Part shown: one piece after another, positions 23,744 to 37,156 of the stretch
Layout: each line of letters starts with the position of its first letter
How positions within the stretch are numbered: position 1 is the stretch's first letter
NCBI RefSeq assembly: GCF_050908995.1
Contig: NW_027485042.1
Coordinates: forward strand, 1 to 64,000
Length of the DNA stretch: 64,000 nucleotides
DNA from: Andrena cerasifolii
Lineage: Eukaryota; Arthropoda; Insecta; Hymenoptera; Andrenidae
Direction of reading: 5' to 3'
The notes under the pieces: generated by a model
The model's database searches: none
Seen by the model: only the letters and a program-made list of their open reading frames with translations
Told to the model about the DNA's origin: nothing
Made by a program: the position numbers and the translations under genes

Positions 23744-25568
23744 TAACGTCTCCGGAGAGCAAATCAATGAGCGAGAAGTGGCGCATGTGTTTCGAGACAG
23801 TGACTGTTTAACGAAGAGACGCAGAATTTTCGAACACCTCTTGAAAGGCCTGCGCCTCTTATTGGGAACATTAAGGCGATGCCTTTGAATCTGAAATTTA
23901 GTATACCTCATTCCACTTCATGTTCCCCTGATATATTGGCCAAAACCTGCGAATATTTTCAGAATGCACAAAATTGCGCTTTGTAACAGGGGAACATGCA
24001 GTCGAAAGAGATGGCACAAAGTAACGTCTCCGGAGAGCAAATCAATGAGCGAGAAGTGGCGCAGATGTTTCGAGACAGTGACTGTTTAAGTAAGAGACGC
24101 AGAATTTTCGAACACCTCTTGAAAGGCCTGCGCCTCTTATTGGCAACTTTAAAGCGATGCCTTTGAAGCTGAAATTTAGTGTACCTCTTTCCACTTCATG
24201 TTCTCCTGATACATTGGCCAAAATTTGGCGAAAATTTTCAGAATGCACAAAATTGCGCTTTTTAACAGGAGATCATGCCGTTGAAAGAGATGGCACAAAG
24301 TAACGTCTCCATAGAACAAATCAAAGAGCGAGGAGTGGCGCAGATGTTTCGAGACAGTGACTGTTTAACGAAGAGACGCAGAATTTTGGAACGCCTCTTG
24401 AAAGGCCTGCGCGTCTTCTTAGCAACTTAAAGGCGATGCCTTTGAATCTGAAATTTAGTATACCTCATTCCACTTCATGTTCTCCTGATATATTGGCCAA
24501 AACCTGCGAATATTTTCCGAATGCACAAAATTGCGCTTTTTAGCAGGAGATCATGCCGTTGAAAGAGATGGCACAATGTAAAGTCTCCATAGAGCAAATC
24601 AAAGAGCGAGGAGTGGCGCAGATGTTTCGAGACAGTGACTGTTTAACAAAGAGACGCAGAATTTTGGAACGCCTCTTGAAAGGCCTCCGCCTTATATTTG
24701 CAACTTTAAGGCGATGCCTTTGAAGCTGAAATTTAGTATACCTCTTTCCACTTTATGTTCCCATGATATGTTGACCAAAATCTGGCAAAAATTTTCAGAA
24801 GGCACAAAATTGCCCTTTGTAATAGGAGATCATGCCGTTGGAAGAGATGGCACAAAGTAACGTCTCCATAGAGCAAATCAAAGAGCGAGGAGTGGCGCTG
24901 ATGTTTCGAGACAGTGACTGTTTAACGAAGAGACGCAGAATTTTCGAACACCTCTTGAAAGGCCTGCGCCTCTTATTGGCAACTTTATGGCGATGCATTT
25001 GAAGCTGAAATTTAGTATACCTCTTTCCACTTCATGTTCTTATGATACATTGGCCAAAATCTGGCGAAAATTTTCTAAACGCACAAAATTGCGCTTTGTA
25101 ACAGGAGAACATGCCGTCGAAAGAGATTGCACAAAGTAACGTCTCCGGAGAGCAAATCAATAAGCGAGAAGTGGCGCAGATGTTTCGAGACAGTGACTGT
25201 TTAACGAAGAGACGCAGAATTTTCGAACACCTCTTGAAAGGCCTGCGCCTCTTATTGGCAACTTTATGGCGATGCATTTGAAGCTGAAATTTAGTATACC
25301 TCTTTCCACTTCATGTTCTCATGATACATAGGCCAAAATCTGGCGAAAATTTTCTAAGCGCACAAAATTGCGCTTTGTAACAGGGGAACATGCTGTCGAA
25401 AGAGATGGCACAAAGTAACGTCTCCGGAGAGCAAATCAATAAGCGAGAAGTGGCGCAGATGTTTCGAGACAGTGACTGTTTAACGAAGAGACGCAGAATT
25501 TTCGAACACCTCTTGAAAGGCCTGCGCCTCTTATTGGCAACTTTAAGGCGATGCATTTGAAGCTGAAA
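23060..25568 (+). repeat. 9-monomer HOR (second type), copy 1, 2509 bp
   Basis: Nine monomers repeated at 25569 onward. The composition differs from the left-hand 9-monomer unit: it includes 'ttgccctttgtaatagg' monomers, 'ttgggaacattaagg' (near 23863) and 'ggaacatgcagtcg' (near 23991). It overlaps the right copy of the 837-bp duplication, so amplification events are nested. Confidence 0.85.
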
Positions 25569-27945
25569 TTTAGTATACCTCTTTCCACTTTATGTTCTCA
25601 TGATATGTTGACCAAAATCTGGCGAAAATTTTCAGAAGGCACAAAATTGCCCTTTGTAATAGGAGAACATGCCGTCGAAAGAGATGGCACAAGGTAACGT
25701 CTCCAGAGAGCAAATCAAAGAGCGAGAAGTGGCGCAGATGTTTCGAGACAGTGACTGTTTAACGAAGAGACGCAGAATTTTCGAACACCTCTTGAAAGGC
25801 CTGCGCCTCTTATTGGCAACTTTAAGGCGATGCATTTGAAGCTGAAATTTAGTATACCTCTTTCCACTTCATGTTCTCATGATATATTGGCCAAAATTTG
25901 GCGAATATTTTCAGAATGCACAAAATTGCGCTTTGTAACAGGAGAACATGCCGTTGAAAGAGATGGCACAAAGTAACGTCTCCATAGAGCAAATCAAAGA
26001 GCGAGGAGTGGCGCAGATGTTTCGAGACAGTGACTGGTTAACGAAGAGACGCAGAATTTTCGAACACCTCTTGAAAGGCCTGCGCCTCTTATTGGCAACT
26101 TTATGGCGATGCATTTGGAGCTGAAATTTAGTATACCTCTTTCCACTTCATGTTCTCATGATACATTGGCCAAAATCTGGCGAAAATTTTCTAAACGCAC
26201 AAAATTGCGCTTTGTAACAGGAGAACATGCCGTCGAAAGAGATGGCACAAAGTAACGTCTCCGGAGAGCAAATCAATGAGCGAGAAGTGGCGCATGTGTT
26301 TCGAGACAGTGACTGTTTAACGAAGAGACGCAGAATTTTCGAACACCTCTTGAAAGGCCTGCGCCTCTTATTGGGAACATTAAGGCGATGCCTTTGAATC
26401 TGAAATTTAGTATACCTCATTCCACTTCATGTTCCCCTGATATATTGGCCAAAACCTGCGAATATTTTCAGAATGCACAAAATTGCGCTTTGTAACAGGG
26501 GAACATGCAGTCGAAAGAGATGGCACAAAGTAACGTCCGGAGAGCAAATCAATGAGCGAGAAGTGGCGCAGATGTTTCGAGACAGTGACTGTTTAAGGAA
26601 GAGACGCAGAATTTTCGAACACCTCTTGAAAGGCCTGCGCCTCTTATTGGCAACTTTAAAGCGATGCCTTTGAAGCTGAAATTTAGTGTACCTCTTTCCA
26701 CTTCATGTTCTCCTGATACATTGGCCAAAATTTGGCGAAAATTTTCAGAGTGCACAAAATTGCGCTTTTTAACAGGAGATCATGCCGTTGAAAGAGATGG
26801 CACAAAGTAACGTCTCCATAGAACAAATCAAAGAGCGAGGAGTGGCGCAGATGTTTCGAGACAGTGACTGTTTAACGAAGAGACGCAGAATTTTGGAACG
26901 CCTCTTGAAAGGCCTGCGCGTCTTCTTAGCAACTTAAAGGCGATGCCTTTGAATCTGAAATTTAGTATACCTCATTCCACTTCATGTTCTCCTGATATAT
27001 TGGCCAAAACCTGCGAATATTTTCCGAATGCACAAAATTGCGCTTTTTAGCAGGAGATCATGCCGTTGAAAGAGATGGCACAATGTAAAGTCTCCATAGA
27101 GCAAATCAAAGAGCGAGGAGTGGCGCAGATGTTTCGAGACAGTGACTGTTTAACAAAGAGACGCAGAATTTTGGAACGCCTCTTGAAAGGCCTCCGCCTT
27201 ATATTTGCAACTTTAAGGCGATGCCTTTGAAGCTGAAATTTAGTATACCTCTTTCCACTTTATGTTCCCATGATATGTTGACCAAAATCTGGCAAAAATT
27301 TTCAGAAGGCACAAAATTGCCCTTTGTAATAGGAGATCATGCCGTTGGAAGAGATGGCACAAAGTAACGTCTCCATAGAGCAAATCAAAGAGCGAGGAGT
27401 GGCGCTGATGTTTCGAGACAGTGACTGTTTAACGAAGAGACGCAGAATTTTCGAACACCTCTTGAAAGGCCTGCGCCTCTTATTGGCAACTTTATGGCGA
27501 TGCATTTGAAGCTGAAATTTAGTATACCTCTTTCCACTTCATGTTCTTATGATACATTGGCCAAAATCTGGCGAAAATTTTCTAAACGCACAAAATTGCG
27601 CTTTGTAACAGGAGAACATGCCGTCGAAAGAGATTGCACAAAGTAACGTCTCCGGAGAGCAAATCAATAAGCGAGAAGTGGCGCAGATGTTTCGAGACAG
27701 TGACTGTTTAACGAAGAGACGCAGAATTTTCGAACACCTCTTGAAAGGCCTGCGCCTCTTATTGGCAACTTTATGGCGATGCATTTGAAGCTGAAATTTA
27801 GTATACCTCTTTCCACTTCATGTTCTCATGATACATAGGCCAAAATCTGGCGAAAATTTTCTAAGCGCACAAAATTGCGCTTTGTAACAGGGGAACATGC
27901 TGTCGAAAGAGATGGCACAAAGTAACGTCTCCGGAGAGCAAATCA
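25569..27945 (+). repeat. 9-monomer HOR (second type), copy 2
   Basis: Matches 23060-25435 at offset 2509 up to about 26530 and 2507 after it. The change comes from a two-base deletion giving 'taacgtccggagagc' instead of 'taacgtctccggagagc'. It leaves the HOR near 27945, where 'aaagagggagaagtggcac' and 'gatatttcgagagag' replace the expected sequence. Confidence 0.85.
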
Positions 27946-30375
27946 AAGAGGGAGAAGTGGCACAGATATTTCGAGAGAGTGACTGTTTAACGAAGAGACG
28001 CAGAATTTTCGAACACCTCTTGAAAGGCCTGCGCCTCTTATTGGCAACTTTAAGGCCATGCATTTGAAGCTGAAATTTAGTATACCTCATTCCAATTCAT
28101 GTTCTCCTGATATATTGGCCAAAACCTGCGAATATTTTCAGAATACACAAAATTGCGCTTTTTAGCAGGAGATCATGCCGTTGAAAGAGATGGCACAATG
28201 AAAAGTCTCCATAGAGCAAATCAAAGAGCGAGGAGTGGCGCAGATGTTTCGAGACAGTGACTGTTTAACGAAGAGACGCAGAATTTTGGAACGCCTCTTG
28301 AAAGGCCTGCGCCTCTTATTAGCAACTTAAAGGCGATGCCTTTGAATCTGAAATTTAGTATACCTCATTCCACTTCATGTTCTCCTGATATATTGGCCAA
28401 AACCTGCGAATATTTTCAGAATGCACAAAATTGCGCTTTTTATCAGGAGATCATGCCGTTGAAAGAGATGGCACAATGTAAAGTCTGCATAGAGCAAATC
28501 AAAGAGCGAGGAGTGGCGCAGATGTTTCGAGACAGTGACTGTTTAACGAAGAGACGCAGAATTTTGGAACGCCTCTTGAAAGGCCTGCGCCTCTTATTAG
28601 CAACTTAAGGCGATGCCTTTGAATCTGAAATTTAGTATACCTCATTCCACTTCATGCTCTCCTGATATATTGGCCAAAACCTGCGAATATTTTCAGAATG
28701 CACAAAATTGCGCTTTTTAGCAGGAGATCATGCCGTTGAAAGAGATGGCACAATGTAAAGTCTCCATAGAGCAAATCAAAGAGCGAGGAGTGGCGCAGAT
28801 GTTTCGAGACAGTGACTGTTTAACGAAGGGACGCAGAATTTTGGAACGCCTCTTGAAAGGCCTCCGCCTTATATTTGCAACTTTAAGGCGATGCCTTTGA
28901 AGCTGAAATTTAGTATACCTCTTTCCACTTTATGTTCTCATGATATGTTGGCCAAAATCTGGCGAAAATTTTCAGAAGGCACAAAATTGCCCTTTGTAAT
29001 AGGAGAACATGCCGTCGAAAGAGATGGCACAAGGTAACGTCTCCAGAGAGCAAATCAAAGAGCGAGGAGTGGCGCAGATGTTTCGAGACAGTGACTGTTT
29101 AACGAAGAGACGCAGAATTTTGGAACGCCTCTTGAAAGGCCTCCGCCTTATATTTGCAACTTTAAGGCGATGCCTTTGAAGCTGAAATTTAGTATACCTC
29201 TTTCCACTTTATGTTCTCATGATATGTTGGCCAAAATCTGGCGAAAATTTTCAGAATGCACAAAATTGCGCTTTGTAACAGGAGAACATGCTGTCGAAAG
29301 AGATGGCACAAAGTAACGTCTCCGGAGAGCAAATCAAAGAGCGAGAAGTGGCGCATGTGTTTCGAGACAGTGACTGTTTAACGAAGAGACGCAGAATTTT
29401 CGAACACCTCTTGAAAGGCCTGCGCCTCTTATTGGCAACTTTATGGCGATGCATTTGAAGCTGAAATTTAGTATACCTCTTTCCACTTCATGTTCTCATG
29501 ATATATTGGCCAAAATCTGGCGAAAATTTTCTAAACGCACAAAATTGCGCTTTGTAACAGGAGAACATGCCGTCGAAAGAGATGGCACAAAGTAACGTCT
29601 CCGGGGAGCAAATCAATGAGTGAGAAGTGGCGCATGTGTTTCGAGACAGTGACTGTTTATCGAAGAGACGCAGAATTTTCGAACACCTCTTGAAAGGCCT
29701 GCGCCTCTTATTGGCAACTTTAAGGCGATGCATTTGAAGCTGAAATTTAGTATACCTCTTTCCACTTCATGTTCTCATGATACATTGGCCAAAATCTGGC
29801 GAAAATTTTCTAAACTCACAAAATTGCGCTTTGTAACAAGCGAACATGCCGTCGAAAGAGATGGCACAAAGTAACGTCTCCGGAGAGCAAATCAATGAGC
29901 GAGAAGTGGCGCATGTGTTTCGAGACAGTGACTGTTTAACGAAGAGACGCAGAATTTTCGAACACCGCTTGAGAGGCCTGCGCCTCTTATTGGCAACTTT
30001 AAAGCGATGCCTTTGAAGCTGAAATTTAGTGTACCTCTTTCCACTTCATGTTCTCCTGATACATTGGCCAAAATTTGGCGAAAATTTTCAGAATGCACAA
30101 AATTGGGCTTTGTCACAGGAGAACATGCCGTCGAAAGGGATGGCACAAAGTAACGTCCCCGGAGCGCAAATCAAATAGCGAGAAGTGGCGGAGATGTGTC
30201 GAGACAGTGACTGTTTAACGAAGAGACGCAGAATTTTGGTACGCCTCTTGAAAGGCCTGCGCCTCTTATTAGCAACTTAAAGGCGATGCCTTTGAATCTG
30301 AAATTTAGTATACCTCATTCCACTTCATGTTCTCCTGATATATTGGCCAAAACCTGCGAATATTTTCAGAATGCA
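27870..30375 (+). repeat. 9-monomer HOR (third type), copy 1, ~2507 bp
   Basis: Unit repeated at about 30376-32845. Markers are 'aaagagggagaagtggcac', 'ctttttatcaggagatc', 'cgaagggacgcag', 'gtaacaagcgaacatg', 'ttgggctttgtcacagg' and 'ggcggagatgtgtcgag'. One monomer (about 28090-28210) differs strongly in class from its partner in copy 2. Confidence 0.85.
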
Positions 30376-32845
30376 CAAAATTGCGCTTTGTAACAGGGGA
30401 ACATGCTGTCGAAAGAGATGGCACAAAGTAACGTCTCCGGAGAGCAAATCAAAGAGGGAGAAGTGGCACAGATATTTCGAGAGAGTGACTGTTTAACGAA
30501 GAGACGCAGAATTTTCGAACACCTCTTGAAAGGCCTGCGCCTCTTATTGGCAACTTTAAGGCCATGCATTTGAAGCTGAAATTTAGTATACCTCATTCCA
30601 CTTCATGTCCTCCTGATACATTGGCCAAAATTTGGCGAAAATTTTCAGAATGCACAAAATTGCGCTTTTTAACAGGAGATCATGCCGTTGAAAGAGATGG
30701 CACAAAGTAACGTCTCCATAGAGCAAATCAAAGAGCGAGGAGTGGCGCAGATGTTTCGAGACAGTGACTGTTTAACGAAGAGACGCAGAATTTTGGAACG
30801 CCTCTTGAAAGGCCAGCGCCTCTTATTAGCAACTTAAAGGCGATGCCTTTGAATCTGAAATTTAGTATACCTCATTCCACTTCATGTTCTCCTGATATAT
30901 TGGCCAAAACCTGCGAATATTTTCAGAATGCACAAAATTGCGCTTTTTATCAGGAGATCATGCCGTTGAAAGAGATGGCACAATGTAAAGTCTCCATAGA
31001 GCAAATCAAAGAGCGAGGAGTGGCGCAGATGTTTCGAGACAGTGACTGTTTAACGAAGAGACGCAGAATTTTGGAACGCCTCTTGAAAGGCCTGCGCCTC
31101 TTATTAGCAACTTAAGGCGATGCCTTTGAATCTGAAATTTAGTATACCTCATTCCACTTCATGTTCTCCTGATATATTGGCCAAAACCTGCGAATATTTT
31201 CAGAATGCACAAAATTGCGCTTTTTAGCAGGAGATCATGCCGTTGAAAGAGATGGCACAATGTAAAGTCTCCATAGAGCAAATCAAAGAGCGAGGAGTGG
31301 CGCAGATGTTTCGAGACAGTGACTGTTTAACGAAGGGACGCAGAATTTTGGAACGCCTCTTGAAAGGCCTCCGCCTTATATTTGCAACTTTAAGGCGATG
31401 CCTTTGAAGCTGAAATTTAGTATACCTCTTTCCACTTTATGTTCTCATGATATGTTGGCCAAAATCTGGCGAAAATTTTCAGAAGGCACAAAATTGCCCT
31501 TTGTAATAGGAGAACATGCCGTCGAAAGAGATGGCACAAGGTAACGTCTCCAGAGAGCAAATCAAAGAGCGAGGACTGGCGCAGATGTTTCGAGACAGTG
31601 ACTGTTTAACGAAGAGACGCAGAATTTTGGAACGCCTCTTGAAAGGCCTCCGCCTTATATTTGCAACTTTAAGGCGATGCCTTTGAAGCTGAAATTTAGT
31701 ATACCTCTTTCCACTTTATGTTCTCATGATATGTTGGCCAAAATCTGGCGAAAATTTTCAGAATGCACAAAATTGCGCTTTGTAACAGGAGAACATGCTG
31801 TCGAAAGAGATGGCACAAAGTAACGTCTCCGGAGAGCAAATCAAAGAGCGAGAAGTGGCGCATGTGTTTCGAGACAGTGACTGTTTAACGAAGAGACGCA
31901 GAATTTTCGAACACCTCTTGAAAGGCCTGCGCCTCTTATTGGCAACTTTATGGCGATGCATTTGAAGCTGAAATTTAGTATACCTCTTTCCACTTCATGT
32001 TCTCATGATATATTGGCCAAAATCTGGCGAAAATTTTCTAAACGCACAAAATTGCGCTTTGTAACAGGAGAACATGCCGTCGAAAGAGATGGCACAAAGT
32101 AACGTCTCCGGGGAGCAAATCAATGAGTGAGAAGTGGCGCATGTGTTTCGAGACAGTGACTGTTTAACGAAGAGACGCAGAATTTTCGAACACCTTTTGA
32201 AAGGCCTGCGCCTCTTATTGGCAACTTTAAGGCGATGCATTTGAAGCTGAAATTTAGTATACCTCTTTCCACTTCATGTTCTCATGATACATTGGCCAAA
32301 ATCTGGCGAAAATTTTCTAAACTCACAAAATTGCGCTTTGTAACAAGCGAACATGCCGTCGAAAGAGATGGCACAAAGTAACGTCTCCGGAGAGCAAATC
32401 AATGAGCGAGAAGTGGCGCATGTGTTTCGAGACAGTGACTGTTTAACGAAGAGACGCAGAATTTTCGAACACCGCTTGAGAGGCCTGCGCCTCTTATTGG
32501 CAACTTTAAAGCGATGCCTTTGAAGCTGAAATTTAGTGTACCTCTTTCCACTTCATGTTCTCCTGATACATTGGCCAAAATTTGGCGAAAATTTTCAGAA
32601 TGCACAAAATTGGGCTTTGTCACAGGAGAACATGCCGTCGAAAGGGATGGCACAAAGTAACGTCTCCGGAGAGCAAATCAAATAGCGAGAAGTGGCGGAG
32701 ATGTGTCGAGACAGTGACTGTTTAACGAAGAGACGCAGAATTTTGGTACGCCTCTTGAAAGGCCTGCGCCTCTTATTAGCAACTTAAAGGCGATGCCTTT
32801 GAATCTGAAATTTAGTATACCTCATTCCACTTCATGTTCTCATGA
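30376..32845 (+). repeat. 9-monomer HOR (third type), copy 2
   Basis: Matches copy 1 at offset 2506-2507. Between about 30598 and 30715 it carries 'gtcctcctgatacattgg', 'aatttggcgaaaattttcag' and 'aagtaacgtctcc', where copy 1 has 'gttctcctgatatattgg', 'cctgcgaatattttcag' and 'gaaaagtctcc'. This looks like a local conversion patch. It leaves the HOR near 32845. Confidence 0.85.
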
Positions 32846-34255
32846 TATATTGGCCAAAATCTGGCGAAAATTTTCAGAACGCACAAATTTGCGCTTTGTA
32901 ACAGGAGAACATGCCGTCGAAAGGGATGGCACAAAGTAACGTCTCCGGAGAGCAAATCAAACAGCGAGAAGTGGCGCAGATGTTTCGAGACAGTGACTGT
33001 TTAACGAAGAGACGCAGAATTTTCGAACACCCCTTGAAAGGCCTGCGCCTCTTATTGGCAACTTTAAGGCGATGCATTTGAAGCTGAAATTTAGAATACC
33101 TCTTTCCACTTCATGTTCTCATGATATATTGGCCAAAATCTGGCGAAAATTTTCAGAACGCACAAAATTGCGCTTTGTAACAGGAGAACATGCCGTCGAA
33201 AGGGATGGCACAAAGTAACGTCTCCGGAGAGCAAATCAAAGAGCGAGAAGTGGCGCAGATGTTTCGAGACAGTGACTCTTTAACGAAGAGGAGCAGAATT
33301 TTCGAACGCCTCTTGAAAGGCCTGCGCCTTATATTTGCAACTTTAAGGCGATGCCTTTGAAGCTGAAATTTAGTATACCTCTTTCCACTTCATGTTCTCA
33401 TGATATATTGGCTAAAATCTGGCGAAAATATTCAGAACGCACAAAATTGCGCTTTGTAACAGGAGAACATGCCGTCGAAAGAGATGGCACAAAGTAACGT
33501 CTCCGGAGAGCAAATCAATGAGCGAGAAGTGGCTCATGTGTTTCGAGACAGTGACTGTTTAACGAAGAGACGCAGAATTTTCGAACACCTCTTGAAAGGC
33601 CTGCGCCTCTTATTGGCAACTTTAAGGTGATGCATTTGAAACGGAAATTTAGTATACCTCTTTCCACTTCATGTTCTCATGATATATTGGCCAAAATCTG
33701 GCGAAAATATTCAGAACGCACAAAATTGCGCTTTGTAACAGGAGAACATGCCGTCGAAAGAGATGGCACAAAGTAACGTCTCCGGAGAGCAAATCAATGA
33801 GCGAGAAGTGGCTCATGTGTTTCGAGACAGTGACTGTTTAACGAAGAGACGCAGAATTTTCGAACACCTCTTGAAAGGCCTGCGCCTCTTATTGGCAACT
33901 TTAAGGCGATGCATTTGAAGCTGAAATTTAGTATACCTCTTTCCACTTCATGTTCTCATGATACATTGGCCAAAATCTGGCGAAAATTTTCTAAACGCAC
34001 AAAATTGCGCTTTGTAACAGGAGAACATGCCGTCGAAAGAGATGGCACAAAGTAACGTCTCCGGAGAGCAAATCAATGAGCGAGAAGTGGCGCATGTGTT
34101 TCGAGGCAGTGACTGTTTAACGAAGAGGCGCCGAATTTTCGAACACCTCTTGAAAAGCCTGCGCCTCTTATTGGCAACTTTAAGGTGATGCATTTGAAGC
34201 GGAAATTTAGTATACCTCTTTCCACTTCATGTTCTCATGATATATTGGCCAAAAT
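32846..34255 (+). repeat. Five monomers including an adjacent single-monomer duplication
   Basis: Monomers with 'gcgaaaatattcagaacgc' starting at 33422 and 33701 are exactly 279 bp apart and share 'gtggctcatgtg', so one arose by duplication of the other. The 33900-34205 stretch recurs near 38640-38945 (offset 4739). Confidence 0.8.
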
Positions 34256-35875
34256 CTGGCGAATATTTTCAGAATGCACAAAATTGCGCTTTTTAGCAGG
34301 AGATCATGCCGTTGAAAGAGATGGCACAATGTAAAGTCTCCATAGAGCAAATCAAAGAGCGAGGAGTGGCGCAGATGTTTCGAGACAGTGACTGTTTAAC
34401 GAAGGGACGCAGAATTTTGGAACGCCTCTTGAAAGGCCTCCGCCTTATATTTGCAACTTTAAGGCGATGCCTTTGAAGCTGAAATTTAGTATACCTCTTT
34501 CCACTTTATGTTCTCATGATATGTTGGCCAAAATCTGGCGAAAATTTTCAGAAGGCACAAAATTGCCCTTTGTAATAGGAGAACATGCCGTCGAAAGAGA
34601 TGGCACAAGGTAACGTCTCCAGAGAGCAAATCAAAGAGCGAGGACTGGCGCAGATGTTTCGAGACAGTGACTGTTTAACGAAGAGACGCAGAATTTTGGA
34701 ACGCCTCTTGAAAGGCCTCCGCCTTATATTTGCAACTTTAAGGCGATGCCTTTGAAGCTGAAATTTAGTATACCTCTTTCCACTTTATGTTCTCATGATA
34801 TGTTGGCCAAAATCTGGCGAAAATTTTCAGAATGCACAAAATTACGCTTTGTAACAGGAGAACATGCTGTCGAAAGAGATGGCACAAAGTAACGTCTCCG
34901 GAGAGCAAATCAAAGAGCGAGAAGTGGCGCATGTGTTTCGAGACAGTGACTGTTTAACGAAGAGACGCAGAATTTTCGAACACCTCTTGAAAGGCCTGCG
35001 CCTCTTATTGGCAACTTTATGGCGATGCATTTGAAGCTGAAATTTAGTATACCTCTTTCCACTTCATGTTCTCATGATATATTGGCCAAAATCTGGCGAA
35101 AATTTTCTAAACGCACAAAATTGCGCTTTGTAACAGGAGAACATGCCGTCGAAAGAGATGGCACAAAGTAACGTCTCCGGGGAGCAAATCAATGAGTGAG
35201 AAGTGGCGCATGTGTTTCGAGACAGTGACTGTTTAACGAAGAGACGCAGAATTTTCGAACACCTCTTGAAAGGCCTGCGCCTCTTATTGGCAACTTTAAG
35301 GCGATGCATTTGAAGCTGAAATTTAGTATACCTCTTTCCACTTCATGTTCTCATGATACATTGGCCAAAATCTGGCGAAAATTTTCTAAACTCACAAAAT
35401 TGCGCTTTGTAACAAGCGAACATGCCGTCGAAAGAGATGGCACAAAGTAACGTCTCCGGAGAGCAAATCAATGAGCGAGAAGTGGCGCATGTGTTTCGAG
35501 ACAGTGACTGTTTAACGAAGAGACGCAGAATTTTCGAACACCGCTTGAGAGGCCTGCGCCTCTTATTGGCAACTTTAAAGCGATGCCTTTGAAGCTGAAA
35601 TTTAGTGTACCTCTTTCCACTTCATGTTCTCCTGATACATTGGCCAAAATTTGGCGAAAATTTTCAGAATGCACAAAATTGGGCTTTGTCACAGGAGAAC
35701 ATGCCGTCGAAAGGGATGGCACAAAGTAACGTCTCCGGAGAGCAAATCAAATAGCGAGAAGTGGCGGAGATGTGTCGAGACAGTGACTGTTTAACGAAGA
35801 GACGCAGAATTTTGGTACGCCTCTTGAAAGGCCTGCGCCTCTTATTAGCAACTTAAAGGCGATGCCTTTGAATCT
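34256..35875 (+). repeat. Partial third copy of the third 9-monomer HOR
   Basis: Follows 31187-32806 at offset 3069 (11 x 279), with 'cgaagggacgcag', 'gtaacaagcgaacatg', 'ttgggctttgtcacagg' and 'ggcggagatgtgtcgag' in the same order. Confidence 0.85.
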
Positions 35876-37156
35876 GAAATTTAGTATACCTCATTCCACT
35901 TCATGTTCTCCTGATATATTGGCCAAAACCTGCGAATATTTTCAGAATGCACAAAATTGCGTTTTTTAGCAGGAGATCATGCCGTTGAAAGAGATGGCAC
36001 AATGTAAAGTCTCCATAGAGCAAATCAAAGAGCGAGGAGTAGCGCAGATGTTTCGAGACAGTGACTGTTTAACGAAGAGACGCAGAATTTTGGAACGCCT
36101 CTTGAAAGGCCTGCGCCTCTTATTAGCAACTTAAGGCGATGCCTTTGAATCTGAAATTTAGTATACCTCATTCCACTTCATGTTCTCATGATATATTGGC
36201 CAAAATCTGGCGAAAATTTTCAGAACGCACAAATTTGCGCTTTGTAACAGGAGAACATGCCGTCGAAAGGGATGGCACAAAGTAACGTCTCCGGAGAGCA
36301 AATCAAACAGCGAGAAGTGGCGCAGATGTTTCGAGACAGTGACTGTTTAACGAAGAGACGCAGAATTTTCGAACACCCCTTGAAAGGCCTGCGCCTCTTA
36401 TTGGCAACTTTAAGGCGATGCATTTGAAGCTGAAATTTAGAATACCTCTTTCCACTTCATGTTCTCATGATATATTGGCCAAAATCTGGCGAAAATTTTC
36501 AGAACGCACAAAATTGCGCTTTGTAACAGGAGAACATGCCGTCGAAAGGGATGGCACAAAGTAACGTCTCCGGAGAGCAAATCAAAGAGCGAGAAGTGGC
36601 GCAGATGTTTCGAGACAGTGACTCTTTAACGAAGAGGAGCAGAATTTTCGAACGCCTCTTGAAAGGCCTGCGCCTTATATTTGCAACTTTAAGGCGATGC
36701 CTTTGAAGCTGAAATTTAGTATACCTCTTTCCACTTCATGTTCTCATGATATATTGGCTAAAATCTGGCGAAAATATTCAGAACGCACAAAATTGCGCTT
36801 TGTAACAGGAGAACATGCCGTCGAAAGAGATGGCACAAAGTAACGTCTCCGGAGAGCAAATCAATGAGCGAGAAGTGGCTCATGTGTTTCGAGACAGTGA
36901 CTGTTTAACGAAGAGACGCAGAATTTTCGAACACCTCTTGAAAGGCCTGCGCCTCTTATTGGCAACTTTAAGGTGATGCATTTGAAACGGAAATTTAGTA
37001 TACCTCTTTCCACTTCATGTTCTCATGATATATTGGCCAAAATCTGGCGAAAATATTCAGAACGCACAAAATTGCGCTTTGTAACAGGAGAACATGCCGT
37101 CGAAAGAGATGGCACAAAGTAACGTCTCCGGAGAGCAAATCAATGAGCGAGAAGTG
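35485..37156 (+). repeat. 6-monomer unit, copy 1, 1672 bp
   Basis: Tandemly repeated at 37157 onward. Markers are 'caccgcttgagaggcc', 'ttgcgttttttagcagg', 'ggagtagcgcag', 'cacaaatttgcgc', 'cgaacaccccttg', 'tttagaatacc' and 'gactctttaacgaagagg'. Its left half overlaps the end of the third 9-monomer HOR, so it was built from that HOR plus downstream monomers. Confidence 0.85.
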
